Shown here in pieces: positions 37,082 to 47,841 of a stretch of DNA of 64,000 nucleotides (its first letter is position 1; each line of letters starts with the position of its first letter). The stretch is from positions 1,178,001 to 1,242,000 of the forward strand of contig JABTVC010000001.1 in assembly GCA_015075005.1 (NCBI GenBank), read 5' to 3'. This DNA is from Planctomycetia bacterium (GTDB lineage: Bacteria; Planctomycetota; Brocadiia; Brocadiales; Brocadiaceae). Made by a program: the position numbers and the translations under genes. The notes beneath the pieces were generated by a model. It was given only the letters and a program-made list of their open reading frames with translations. It searched no databases and was not told the origin of the DNA.

Positions 37082-38941
37082 ATGAAATTGGAAAACAAAC
37101 TAAAGAATCTTCCGTCTTCATCAGGCGTCTATCTTATGAAAGATGCTCAACACAAGGTAATATACGTTGGCAAGGCCAAGAATCTCAAAAACAGGGTGCG
37201 CAGCTATTTCCAAAAGAATACGGATGACAGACTCTACAAGGAATATTTGGTACGGTATGTCTCCGACATTGATTTTGTGCTTACTGAAACGGAGAAAGAA
37301 GCACTCATTCTTGAAAATAACCTGATTAAGCAATTTAAGCCAAAATTTAATATTAACCTCCGTGATGATAAGACCTTTATATGCATCAAATTAGAAAGTA
37401 ACAAAAAATTTCCTTACCCAAAAGTTGTTCGGCAGATTGAAGATGACGGCGCTCTGTATTTTGGTCCTTATGCCTCTTCCAGGGCCATAAGACATACGTT
37501 ACGGTATATTCACGATATTATTCCCATCCGCAAATGTCCCGACAACGTATTTAAAAAAAGAGTAAAACCCTGTCTTTATTACCAAATCCAAAAATGCCTG
37601 GGGCCCTGTTGTGATCTTGTTGATGAGGTTACGTATCAAAAGATGATTGACCAAGTGGTACTGATTTTAAAAGGCAAACAGGAAGACCTCATTGGCATGC
37701 TGAAACAGCAGATGAGTGAGGAATCAAAAGCAATGCGATATGAAAAGGCTGCGAAAATCAGAGATTGTATTCGCGCTATTGAAGAAACGGTTGAAAAGCA
37801 GAGAATCCATTCCATGACTTTTGTAGACCGCGATGTCTTTGGTTATTATGTGGTGAGAAATGAAGTATATATCGAAGTCATGTTTATCCGGTCAGGGAAC
37901 ATGGAAGACGTTGCCTCGTATCATTTTGCTACGAATCATAATACCATTGAGGAGATATTCCGGTCTTTTTTAAATCAATTTTACAGTCAGACAAGATTTA
38001 TACCGGCTGAGGTGATTGTTCCCGTAGAGTCTGTAGACGCAAAGGTGCTTGAAGAATGGCTTACGGAAAAGAAGGGCAAGAAGGTTGAAGTAATACATCC
38101 CCAACGCGGAGACAAGGTGCGGCTTATTGAAATGGCTCAAAGAAATGCAGAAAATGTTTACCTGTTGTCTGTGAACCATGAGGATGATTTTGCCAGAACA
38201 TTAAACGCCCTGAAAGAAACTCTGCATCTGAGACATACACCGGAACGCATCGAGTGCTTTGATATCTCCAATATTTTTGGCAAACAGGCAGTAGGGTCAA
38301 TGGTTACTTTTACACAGGGAAAACCTGACAAGTCCAGATATAAAAGATTCAGAATTAAAACCGTGGGACAAATTGATGATTATGCTATGATGCACGAAGT
38401 GCTGACACGGAGATATAAGCGGGCAGTAGGAGAAGGTGATTTGCCAAACTTGATTATGGTAGATGGTGGCAAAGGCCAGTTGGGTATAGCCTTAAAAGTA
38501 TTTGAGGCGTTGGCGATTAGTAACGTTGATTTGGTTGCATTGGCCAAAGGCAGGAAGGAAAACAATGGCGCCGGTGAAAAGATTGGGGAACAGATATTTG
38601 TACCGTATGTACCTGATGCTGTCATGCTTTCCCCGTCTTCTCCGGAGCTCTTATTTCTTGAGAAGGTACGAGATGAGGCCCATCGGTTTGCTATTTCTTA
38701 CCATAGAAAGCTTCGTGATAAAGAGTATTATAAGTCACCTCTTGATGAAATTCCCGGGATTGGGGTTGCGCGAAAAAAGAAGCTTTTCAAGTGTTTCGGC
38801 AGTATTGAGGGTATACGAAATGCAACAGTCGAACAATTAACTGAAATCAGTAAGCTGCCACCGAAGCAAGCAGCCGAGATATTTAATTACCTTCATATAA
38901 ATCCGATAAATCCGAAGTACGAAATCAGAAATTCAAAATAA
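37082..38941 (+). CDS. uvrC: Excinuclease ABC subunit C
   Basis: Makes both incisions in nucleotide-excision repair. The product is 619 residues. The N-terminal GIY-YIG nuclease reads SGVYLMKDAQHKVIYVGKAK. A cysteine-containing linker (CLYYQIQKCLGPC) and a UVR motif (MRYEKAAKIRDCI) follow. The RNase-H-like domain has IECFDISNIFGKQAVGSMV, and the C-terminal helix-hairpin-helix pair is IPGIGVARKKKLFKCFGSIE. The last residues (NPINPKYEIRNSK) are encoded by a dispersed DNA repeat. ATG 37082 is chosen because sequence before it is not UvrC-like. Confidence 0.96.
   Translation: MKLENKLKNLPSSSGVYLMKDAQHKVIYVGKAKNLKNRVRSYFQKNTDDRLYKEYLVRYVSDIDFVLTETEKEALILENNLIKQFKPKFNINLRDDKTFICIKLESNKKFPYPKVVRQIEDDGALYFGPYASSRAIRHTLRYIHDIIPIRKCPDNVFKKRVKPCLYYQIQKCLGPCCDLVDEVTYQKMIDQVVLILKGKQEDLIGMLKQQMSEESKAMRYEKAAKIRDCIRAIEETVEKQRIHSMTFVDRDVFGYYVVRNEVYIEVMFIRSGNMEDVASYHFATNHNTIEEIFRSFLNQFYSQTRFIPAEVIVPVESVDAKVLEEWLTEKKGKKVEVIHPQRGDKVRLIEMAQRNAENVYLLSVNHEDDFARTLNALKETLHLRHTPERIECFDISNIFGKQAVGSMVTFTQGKPDKSRYKRFRIKTVGQIDDYAMMHEVLTRRYKRAVGEGDLPNLIMVDGGKGQLGIALKVFEALAISNVDLVALAKGRKENNGAGEKIGEQIFVPYVPDAVMLSPSSPELLFLEKVRDEAHRFAISYHRKLRDKEYYKSPLDEIPGIGVARKKKLFKCFGSIEGIRNATVEQLTEISKLPPKQAAEIFNYLHINPINPKYEIRNSK
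38911..38940. repeat. Dispersed short repeat at the 3' end of uvrC
   Basis: The string CGAAGTACGAAATCAGAAAT matches the copy at 6809-6841 closely. Here it supplies the last codons of uvrC. Confidence 0.45.
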
Positions 38942-39004
38942 ATTCAAGGTTACAAATTTCATTCGTGCCCGTTCGGGGCTGAATAAGACATTGGAAAGAC
39001 TCAC

Positions 39005-40262
39005 ATGATAAAGGCAGAAATCATTACAATAGGAACTGAAATCATGTTAGGGCAGATCACAAATACAAATGCCCGGGATATTGCAAAGACATTAACCGGA
39101 AAGGGGATTCAGGTACTATGCCAGACATCTGTCGGTGATGATAAGGAATTGCTGAAAAATGCTTTGAGCCTTGTCGGAAAGGGGGTGGATATTGTCATTA
39201 TCACAGGTGGGTTAGGCCCAACAGTAAATGACATAACACGCGAGGCTATAGCAGATTTTTTCAACGTAACACTCGTGATTGATCAAGAGGCGCAGAACCG
39301 TATTCAGAAACATCTGCCGGATCGACATATGAAGATGCAGGATGAATATAAAAAACAGGCGCTCATCCCTGAAGGTGCGCGAGTTCTCCGCAATGATAAT
39401 GGAACTGCACCTGGATTCGTCATGCAGGGTGCTAACAAAGAAATCGCCTGTTTGCCAGGAGTTCCCCGCGAGATGCAGTCTATGTTGGGTAAGTATTTGG
39501 AGATTTATACAGAGCAGCATAAGGCAGATGTAGGATGTACATTGGCAAGACATGTACATACCTTTGGTATTTGAACGTGCTATAGAAGATATAGTAAAGG
39601 ATTCCCTGGTAAAAGAAGGGCAAATGAAGACAATGACATTAGCGCACGATGGCATTGTAACAATACATACCCTTACCTCTACTACAGAAAGAGAACATGC
39701 GGTAAAAATACTCGATAAGGCAGAGCAGGATATTCGAAATAAGTGTGGTCATGCAGTATTTGGAGCAGGCGATGAAACACTTGAATCCTCAGTTGCTATG
39801 CTTCTGAAGGAAAGCAATAAAACGGTTGCCGTTGCTGAATCCTGTACCGGAGGATTAGTTTCGGATAAACTCACCAATATTCCAGGAATTTCTGAGTTTT
39901 TTTTGGGAGGCGTTATTGCCTATAGTAATAAGGTAAAGGTTGATATATTAGATGTTCCTGAGGAGCTTATTCTGAAGCTTGGCGCCGTGAGTCCACAGGT
40001 GGCAATGGCTATGGCTGAAGGTATACAAAAGAGGGTTTCATCAGATATTGGCGTTGGTATTACCGGAATTGCCGGTCCTACAGGTGAAACAACGGGAAAA
40101 CCTGTAGGGTTGGTCTATATTGCTGCGGTAGGAAATGGGTTAACGGAAGTAAGAGAATGCCGTTTTAGAGGTTCCAGGATAGACATCAAAAATTTTTCGG
40201 CAAACACGGCGTTAAATATGATACGTCTGAAACTGATAAACGATGGTAAATTACAGGAGTAA
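39005..40262 (+). pseudogene. cinA: CinA-like protein, one frameshift
   Basis: CinA combines an N-terminal ADP-ribose pyrophosphatase/MoCF-like domain with a C-terminal NMN deamidase domain. The first part (39005-39574) has MIKAEIITIGTEIMLGQITN and IITGGLGPTVNDITREA. The second (39575-40262) has ERAIEDIVKDSLVKEGQM, VAVAESCTGGLVSDKL and GVGITGIAGPTGETTG. They join in the middle of the family motif HTFGI-S-E near 39572 with a +1/-2 shift. The whole reconstructed protein of about 418 residues is normal, so a sequence error is likely. Confidence 0.85.
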
Positions 40263-40300
40263 TCAGGTTAATGAGATAGCATAGATTGAGTCCTTGTTTT

Positions 40301-41566
40301 TTAAAACCTGTAATTGAAATTTAAGGCAAAGATATGAGTAATACTGTCATAGTGACCATCTATGGGCGTACCGAACGCATCTCCTACGGTATTATTTACA
40401 GTTCTGTTTTCGTAAAAAACGACACCGTATGCAATGTCTATCCATTTATTCAAAGTTTTCCCCCAGCCGTATCCAAGCCCTGTAAATAATGCATGCCGGC
40501 TGCTCTGAGGAATAGAGGGCTCAAAAGTTTCTCCGGGAACTGGCGACTCATGAAAGGAGTACCCGCCTCTTAATTTTACAGCTTCATTCAATTTGTATTC
40601 CCCACCCAGGGCAAACCCCCACGTATTATTCCATTTTCTAACATCCTCTATTTCTGTTCCAAGCAGAGGGTTTGGTGATTCAAGGTCAATTTCAAGAATG
40701 TCAAAACGCGACCAGTTGGTCCACTGTGCATCTGCTTCTATACTCCAACGATTTCCATGCCGGTATGCATAACCGAACGAGAGCATTTCAGGTAGTGTGG
40801 CAGTAGTAGAGGTGTCTGAATAGAAGTGATTTGCCCCTGTTACCGCTTCTGGCAAGCCGGTGAGTCTCAGCTTGCCATCAAAGTCTATATCTGCCTTACT
40901 TCGGAAAGAAATTCCAACACTGTGCTGGGGAGTAATATTACAAAGTATCCCCGCATTGTATCCAAAGGCATCGCCATGCATTTCAAGGTCACGAAATCCC
41001 TCGGGAGCTCCTGCAGCTAAAGAAGGGATACGACCTTCTTGCTCAGAGCGGGCATAATAGTAATCAAGCCCAACACCCATCGAAAGAAAAGGAACCGGTT
41101 GAAATGTAATGGTTGGATTAATATTAAGAATACTCAAGTCAAAATCCGTAATTACAAATCGCGAAAAGCCATCTTCATCCCATTCACCTTTGAGACCGTA
41201 AGGCACCGTTATTCCAATACCAGCGGCTAATTTGTTTCCGATGATTGGACTGGCAAAATATAGATTTGGTATGACATTTACGCTAGTATCCATATCTTCA
41301 TTGATACCGTTACCGTGATATTCTACAGAAGGAAAGACAAAGCCAGTACCCAGAGAAACCTGAGGCCTTTCGAGTTGTGTTAGTCCTGCCGGATTAAAAG
41401 AGATTGCAGATGCATCGTCAGCGCGGGCTACAAAGGCGTTTCCCTGCGCAAGAGCTAAGGCGCTAAAAACGGGATTATGTAAGCCTGAAGCTATCTGTGC
41501 AAAGACGTTAGCTGCCTTACAAAAACTGAGAAGAATAAAAACACAAACTACAGCGAATTTTTTCAT
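40301..41566 (-). CDS. FadL/TodX-family outer-membrane transporter
   Basis: The product is 421 residues. A signal peptide (FAVVCVFILLSFCKAANVFA) is followed by the FadL-family N-terminal hatch region (AFVARADDASAISFNPAGLT). A 14-strand-type barrel runs to FALNFNYRF with a terminal Phe. The family moves long-chain fatty acids and other hydrophobic compounds across the outer membrane. AAAGGATA precedes the ATG. It is monocistronic and convergent with cinA. A link to the lipid cluster 5 kb away is possible but unsupported. Confidence 0.88.
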   Translation of the reverse strand: MKKFAVVCVFILLSFCKAANVFAQIASGLHNPVFSALALAQGNAFVARADDASAISFNPAGLTQLERPQVSLGTGFVFPSVEYHGNGINEDMDTSVNVIPNLYFASPIIGNKLAAGIGITVPYGLKGEWDEDGFSRFVITDFDLSILNINPTITFQPVPFLSMGVGLDYYYARSEQEGRIPSLAAGAPEGFRDLEMHGDAFGYNAGILCNITPQHSVGISFRSKADIDFDGKLRLTGLPEAVTGANHFYSDTSTTATLPEMLSFGYAYRHGNRWSIEADAQWTNWSRFDILEIDLESPNPLLGTEIEDVRKWNNTWGFALGGEYKLNEAVKLRGGYSFHESPVPGETFEPSIPQSSRHALFTGLGYGWGKTLNKWIDIAYGVVFYENRTVNNTVGDAFGTPIDGHYDSITHIFALNFNYRF

Positions 41567-41619
41567 GTGTAAGTATCCTTTAAGAGAACAGTATGAATTA
41601 ACGAGGTTGTCAAAAGAAT

Positions 41620-42645
41620 TTATAACTCCTTTCCCTGTTCATCGCGCGGGTGTATTTTCCGGTAATAATCGATAATGGTAAGCACCTTTTCTGCCAGGGT
41701 AGGCACAAATTGAGTATTTATTCCCTGTTTAATAATTTCACATGCCTTCTGATGAGAATATTTTTTGTGGTAATGCCTATCGGTAGTAAGGGCGTCATAA
41801 GCATCTACGATGGAAAGAATACTGGCCGCAGAAGGAATTTCATCTCCCCGCAGGCGATCAGGATACCCCGTGCCATTATACCATTCATGGTGGTGACGCA
41901 CTATTGGCAGGCATTCTTTCAAAAAGTCTATTGGCTCAATGATTTTATAGCCTATCTCGGAATGCCGTCTCATTAAAACAAATTCCTCTTCTGTAAGAGA
42001 ACTTGGTTTCGCCAGCACAACATCAACTACCCCGATTTTTCCTATATCGTGAAGGTAGGCTCCATGTCGCAAGATCTCAATATTTGACTCGTTCATGCCC
42101 AATTCTTTAGCAACAAATGCTAGCAGATGAGAAACTCTTTTCGAGTGACCTGCAGTATAAGAATCTTTTGCATCTATGGCATGTAAAAGGGCTTCTGTGG
42201 TTGAAAAGAAATTTTGTTGAACTGCTGATCTCAAGTTGTCCACCAACGTGTTTCTTTCCCATAATTCGTTATTATGGTGTAATGCCTTTTCAGCCACAGT
42301 AAGTATTTCAGAGGGATGAAAAGGTTTTACAATAAAATCAAATGCGCCATTTCGTAAGGCCGTAATTGTGGTTTCTATGGAAGGATGCGCGGTAATCATA
42401 ATTATGGGAATAGTAGAATTTGCAGAACGCATTTGTTTAAGGAAATCCAGACCGTTTGTCCTGGGCATCTTTATATCAAGGAAGATCATCTCTGGTATCA
42501 TGGAATCCAGGGTATTACGGGCTTCATCTATGTTTGATGTAGTGGAAACACAGTATTTATCCTTCAGTATCATCTTTAATGATTCCCTTACACCCAGATC
42601 ATCATCGATTATAAGTATGTTTGCTGATTTAGATTTTTGTTCCAT
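41620..42645 (-). CDS. HD-GYP response regulator (predicted c-di-GMP phosphodiesterase)
   Basis: The product is 341 residues. The receiver (about 8-122) has DDD, the phospho-acceptor in IFLDIKMP, TAHPS and KPF. The HD-GYP domain (about 155-325) has AGHSKRVSHL, HDIGKIGVVD, the paired His of RHHHEWYNGTGYPDRLRGDE and DAYDALTTDR. These domains hydrolyse cyclic di-GMP. Start 42645 is set by GGGGGAAAAGGT upstream; the frame continues to 42705. No kinase is adjacent. Confidence 0.92.
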   Translation of the reverse strand: MEQKSKSANILIIDDDLGVRESLKMILKDKYCVSTTSNIDEARNTLDSMIPEMIFLDIKMPRTNGLDFLKQMRSANSTIPIIMITAHPSIETTITALRNGAFDFIVKPFHPSEILTVAEKALHHNNELWERNTLVDNLRSAVQQNFFSTTEALLHAIDAKDSYTAGHSKRVSHLLAFVAKELGMNESNIEILRHGAYLHDIGKIGVVDVVLAKPSSLTEEEFVLMRRHSEIGYKIIEPIDFLKECLPIVRHHHEWYNGTGYPDRLRGDEIPSAASILSIVDAYDALTTDRHYHKKYSHQKACEIIKQGINTQFVPTLAEKVLTIIDYYRKIHPRDEQGKEL

Positions 42646-43366
42646 ACCTTTTCCCCCAAACAATAACATGACATTTCTTGTACCAAATCTGAAAGAAAAA
42701 TTCAATGAAAATTGTAACTAATTTATATTCCTTGACTAACGACTATTTTTCTTAATTGGTAAATAAAATGTATCTGATGTATGACACTAGTGATTAACGC
42801 TCTATTCGGGATTATTACATGCCATATATAGTGCAGGAGCCTTGTTAATTTGCAACAAATAGTATGTATGTTAAATTAGCCGGCACTTCATAAACAAAGT
42901 CATATATGAATATACAATATAGTCTGTTGTGTTAATTTATCATACAATATTGGCCTCACATGTTCATATTTGTGCGCATGTTATTACTTTTTTAGTAATG
43001 CCCTGTCTTTAACGACAGGGGCCAATTTTGTCGGTATATACCTGAAAAAGAAAAATATTGCGACATGTCACGACGAAAAAATGTACATTATTTCTCTTGA
43101 TGTTTTTGGATTAGCTTTTTCTTCTGACATTATTATTGCTTTAAGTATCCATCATCATACAACATCCTACCTCAATACAATATATTTTCATAATTGGTAC
43201 TAGAATTGCGAAGTGCTCATTATTGTTCAGGTAATAATATTTTTATATGACCTTGATATTTTAACGAACATTTCACATCATTTTTTCGTCTGTTTATAAT
43301 CTCCATTTTGTTTGGCGATAGATGTTTCCAGTAATTAATCAAGGATTTTTTTGAAAGGGGATGGTT
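42646..43366. other. Long AT-rich intergenic region
   Basis: These 720 bp between divergent regulators show no convincing gene; a frame at 42970-43203 lacks a start signal and a protein-like composition. A small perfect hairpin, CCCTGTC-TTTAAC-GACAGGG, is at 43001-43020. The length suggests regulatory sequence for both flanking genes, but I could not assign a promoter or operator. Confidence 0.5.
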
Positions 43367-44816
43367 ATGTACTCGTTTTTGATAGTCTCGGACGATGACT
43401 CGATTCGTGGCCTTTTCAGAAAATCTTTAAACGGAGATTATATAATTCATTATCCAAAGACTCATGATGAAGCTTTACAATTATTTCTTCACAAAGACAT
43501 TGATATAATATTTGTGGATATTCTCTTGAATAATAATGGGGCATGCATCCTTTTGGAGAGTCTGAAACAAATTAAATTTGACTCGTCGATTGTTGTATTG
43601 GTTCCTGAGTCGCAGCCTTCATTGACTGAAGAAGTTCTGAAGATAGGGACGTACGAACTTATCGAGAAGCCTTTGACGAAAGAATCGATACATCGAACCT
43701 TAAAAAGGGCCCTGGAAAAGCAGGAACTCAAAAAAGAGCTGTGTTTTATTCAGTCGCAAATTAAAAATTTACAACCAAAAGGTAATGACAGCAACTTTTC
43801 AGAATTGATTTTTAATAAACAAACAAATACCGGCGATACACACCTTACCTATAAAGAGGTATTTCAGAAGTTTTCTAAAGTATTAACGCATGTTTATGAT
43901 TTTGGGAACTTTGCTGAGATGACTGTAGAGGCGATGGCAGAAATATTTGGGGTGGGAAGGGTAGTATTTATGCTGATATATAAAGAGGGCATCAGTCGGC
44001 CATTTCGTTATTTCGGTTTAGATGAGGTTGCCGCCAAAAGTATTTGCTTCAATCTTGATCATGGAACTATGCTCTGGTTGGCCAAAATCATCAGATATTA
44101 AATAAAGATGTTATAGATAGGGAGGTTGCAACTAACAAATTGAATATGCGTGAAGCGATAAGTATGCAGAGGGAATAAATCTGTTGCAATCGCAACTATG
44201 CATTCCTGTCTTTACCCGTGGGAATCTTAGCTGCGTAATCGCTTTAGGGAACAAGATTACCGGTAAGGCGTTCTTTGATGAAGATATAGAATTGCTGTCT
44301 ATGCTGGCGGGATATATAGGCATGGCTGTGGAGAATGCTTTTCTCTACCGCGAGGCAAATCTTAGAAAAGTTCGGAATGAGAATATTTTAGAAAACATTC
44401 CTTGTGGTGTAATTGCTATAAACAACAACTGCAAGATTAATACCTTGAATAAAAGTGCTGCAAAGATGTTAAATATTTCTTCCAACGACATATTAGGAAA
44501 AGATGTCAAGCATATTGGTTCTCTATTCGCCAATATTATATTGAGGACATTGAAAGATAAAAATATTTATAAGATGACTGAGATTGTGCATCCTGTCACT
44601 CAGTCTGTATATACGGTAAGCACTTCTTTATTAGATAGTGAGGGTGAATTAGGTGCGATTATAATATTTTCGGATATAAGTGAAATGAAGAGATTACAAT
44701 CGAGTTTAATCGAAGTTGAGAAATTGGAGGCAAAAGTAAAGAATTTAGAAACCCAAACACTATCACCTGGTATTTCTCCAGTGTTACGCAAAGAGCTTGT
44801 TACACAATCAGCTTGA
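43367..44816 (+). pseudogene. Receiver-GAF-PAS signalling protein, frameshifted
   Basis: The first piece (to 44101) has a receiver with the phospho-acceptor in IIFVDILLNN and Lys in IEKPLT, then the start of a GAF domain. The frame breaks near 44095 and again near 44160. The missing link reads REVATNKLNMREAISMQRE. The second piece (44184-44816) completes the GAF domain (QLCIPVFTRGNLSCVIALGN) and a PAS domain (ILENIPCGVIAINNNCKINT). AAAGGGG at 43354-43360 supports ATG 43367. No kinase or output domain follows. It lies just upstream of the sigma-54 activator. Confidence 0.75.
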
Positions 44817-44940
44817 TTCCTTGAGGGAAATAACTTATAAATCATTGAATCATGGGGACACCCGTGGCAATGGAGATGTGTAGTTTGATTATAAGGCTTT
44901 AAAGCAGCGTTTTTTATCCCCTATCTGTTTATTATTGGCT

Positions 44941-46319
44941 ATGAAAACTATACTATTGGTAGATGACGAGTTCAGTGTCGTTGAGTCTCTCCGTCTTGTC
45001 CTAAAGGATAGCTATAGGGTACTTGGCACTCCACAGTGGGAAGGAGGCCTTAAAGATATTAGATAATGACCGTGTGGATCTCGTATTGCTTGATTTGAAA
45101 ATGCATGAGATGGATGGCTTCGAACTGCTAAGGAGGTTACAACCCTCTTTGCAAGAGATCGGTATAGTAGTATTAACTGCGGTAAATGACGTCAAGTCAA
45201 TTGTAGCGGCTGTTAAGCTGGGTGCTTTGGATTATATTGTCAAGCCATTTGAAATTGAAGAGATTAAGATAACCGTTGAAAAGGCATTGCAGCTTAAAAG
45301 TTTAACCAGGGAGGTTCGATATCTTCGTTCTGAATATAAATACCATTCTATCGATAAATTAATTCATGGACACAGCCGGATGATGGAGGAAATAATCGAT
45401 ATTGTCTCCAGGGTCTCGCGAGTCGACTCAACCGTTCTTTTACGGGGAGAGTGGTACGGGTAAGGAATTAGTTGCGCGTGCAATCCATTTTGATAGTAAT
45501 CGGCGCGAGAATCCCTTTGTTGTCGTAAGTTGTCCAAATCTGGCAGGGGACTTACTGGAAACAGAGCTCTTTGGTCACGAGAAGGGATCGTTTACCGGTG
45601 CATATGAAAGAAGATCGGGTAAGTTTGAGATAGCTGAAGGTGGCACCATATTTCTTGATGAAATTAGTGAAATAAACCTGCCTTTGCAAGCAAAACTATT
45701 ACGTGTTCTCCAGGAAAGGGAATTCTCCCGTTTAGGGAGTCATTCTGTCATCAAGACTGATGTCCGTATAATTGCTGCGACAAATAAAGATCTGGAAAGA
45801 ATGATCAAAGATGGCCAATTTCGTGAAGATCTTTATTATCGCATTAATGTTGTCCCCATTTATCTCCCGCCGCTTCGTGAAAGGCCGGAGGATATTCCAC
45901 AATTAGTAGAACACTTCTATAACATCTTTCGAAAAGAGTGCCATGCAAAAACGGAATTTATTTCAAAAGAAGCAATGGCGGTATTGTTAAAGTATCATTG
46001 GCCAGGAAATGTAAGAGAGCTGAAAAACATAATGGAAAGAACTATTGCACTCTACGGTAACGAATCTACTCTTCTGCCGGCACACCTTCCTTTTGAGATC
46101 ACCGGTATTTCTTCCGGTAATCTTCAGAGGTTAAAATCAGACAAAAACAGGCGAATCTCCATAGAAGACGAAGTGGCGCAGGTAGAAAAGCAACTCATTG
46201 AACAGGCTCTTCAGGAATCCGGAGGTGTGAAATCAAAAGCAGCAAAGCTCCTTGGAACCACCCGTCGCATTATCAATTATAAGATGCAAAAGTATGGGAT
46301 TACAGATTCGGAGCATTAG
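44941..46319 (+). pseudogene. NtrC-family sigma-54 activator, frameshifted
   Basis: The pieces form a classical activator of about 460 residues. The receiver is MKTILLVDDEFSVVESLRLV with LVLLDLKMHEMDGFELL. The AAA+ domain has Walker [14 protein letters not shown], the GAFTGA loop ([13 protein letters not shown]) and GGTIFLDEI. The C-terminal Fis-type helix-turn-helix is [20 protein letters not shown]. Shifts near 45030 and 45450 break it; the second is exactly at Walker A. It would drive sigma-54 promoters in answer to a kinase, possibly the 7TM kinase at 52531. If the shifts are real it is inactive. Confidence 0.85.
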
Positions 46320-46389
46320 CTTGTTGGTATAGAAATTTTCACCTGAAAATGAAGTCGGTTGTCTAAAAAATAAACATTTTCATCTCCTG

Positions 46390-46403
46390 TGACCGTCCGG
46401 TCA
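46390..46403. promoter_or_regulatory. Short palindrome upstream of the KAS cluster
   Basis: TGACCG and CGGTCA flank a 2-base centre, a dyad of operator size in the 184-bp gap before the first KAS gene. No regulator can be assigned. Confidence 0.25.
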
Positions 46404-46434
46404 TGGATGTTTCATTTTGATTAAGCGGTTTTCA

Positions 46435-46467
46435 GGGTGGCATGGACAAACCTTGTTTGTCCATGCC
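46435..46467. repeat. Dispersed palindromic repeat, copy 2
   Basis: GGCATGGACAAA and TTTGTCCATGCC form perfect 12-bp arms around CCTTG. The sequence matches the copy at 16674-16704. Confidence 0.5.
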
Positions 46468-46503
46468 CATGCCTGACTTGTTTAAATGATTGCAGGTTAA
46501 TTT

Positions 46504-47733
46504 ATGAAAAACGAGTAGTCGTAACTGGCATAGGTATTGTTAGTCCGCTTGGCATTGGCATTCGTGAAAACTGGGAAAGATATCTATCTGGTACATCGGG
46601 AATTAAGGAAATAGTACCCGATGGTATGGATACAAAAATATATGCTGGCAAGGTATCTGACGCAGAACTAGAAGCATCTATTCCCGATACCAAAAAGGTA
46701 AAATAGACAAATTTACCAGCTTTGCCTTAGTTGCTGCAAAGATTGCATTAGCTGATGCAAAATTGGTAGCGAATTTAACCAGGAAAAGATTGGGGTTTTT
46801 ATAGGGAGTGCTTTAGCGGACTTCACATCATCGAAGAGCAAATTAACATGCTATACACAGATGGCCCAAGAAGAGTTCATCCCCTTTTAATGCAAAAAAA
46901 TCTTACGAATGCTCCGTCTGGTGAGATTGCTATAGAATTTACTTTGAAAGGCCCGAATATAGGCTTTTCAAGCGGTGCATGTTCGGGAAATTACAGCATA
47001 ATTCACGCATTTAATACAATACAACGGCATGATATCGACGCGATGGTTGCTGGCGGTACCGATGCGCCGCTATGTCCAGGAGTATTTGAAGAATTAAGAC
47101 ATAAAGGCTTGTTTCACTCAAACGACACTGGTTTGACTCGAGCGAGCTGTCCATTTGATATCGACAGAAAAGGCTTTGTTTTGAGTGAAGGAGCAGGTGT
47201 TCTTGTTTTGGAGACACTGAGCAGCGCAGAGAAGAGAGGTGCTGAGATTTATGGTGAGTTCGTTGGATTTGGGGCCTCTTATTGTAATAAGAGTGAGGCA
47301 AATCAGGAAACCCCTGGTTTCCATTCTAAAGTGTTTTGCATAAAACAGGCATTAGGGTCTGCTTCTATTGAAGCATCAAATGTTGATTACATCAGTGCAA
47401 GTGGCGTATCGGGAATAAGAGAAGACAGGGAAGAATCAGAGGTAATAAAATCAGTTTTTGGCAAAAATATTCATAAGATTCCGGTAAAGTTCAGCCAAGG
47501 GTAGTTTGGGATTTTCAGTTGGTGCATCTGGTCCAATTGATGCGATTTTTTCACTCTTATCTTTGAAAAACAAAGTTTTGCCGCAAACAAATAACCTTGA
47601 GAATATTGATCCGGCATGCAGTTCATTGTTTTTTCTAAAACAACCGGATTTCAAGCCTGTGAATGTAATACTATCAAACAACTTCGATTACGCCGGTAAT
47701 AATGTAGCAATACTGTTTAAGAGATTTTTATAG
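46504..47733 (+). pseudogene. KAS-like protein 1, altered active site, frameshifted
   Basis: The thiolase-fold pieces are in order: RVVVTGIGIVSPLGIGIREN, KFTSFALVAAKIALADAKL, PSGEIAIEFTLKGPNIGFSS, DRKGFVLSEGAGVLVLETLS and LGFSVGASGPIDAIFSLLS. Shifts lie near 46510 (A-tract after the ATG), 46703, 46785, 46820 and 47500. The Cys nucleophile is retained (GACSGN). The two catalytic His positions read Ser: ISASGVSG instead of NAHGTST, and KFSQGS instead of KSMTGH. It may be a non-catalytic, chain-length-factor-like partner. Disruption could be real or sequence error. Confidence 0.8.
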
Positions 47734-47841
47734 TATTGGCAGGGAGGTTACAGTCACTATGCCAAAAGGTAATCTTCGCCTGCTTATGCTGCGATAAAAG
47801 ACGGTCATTTACTAAACGAATAGGAACGGTACTCAGAGAAA

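Noticed and set aside
42970-43203. Forward 77-residue open frame in the regulator gap
   Set aside because: No ribosome-binding site, AT-rich chance-like composition, and it crosses a hairpin.
47736-47841. Short ORF MPKGNLRLLMLR after a GGGAGG site between KAS1 and KAS2
   Set aside because: Only 12 codons with poor spacing; a leader is possible but not supported.
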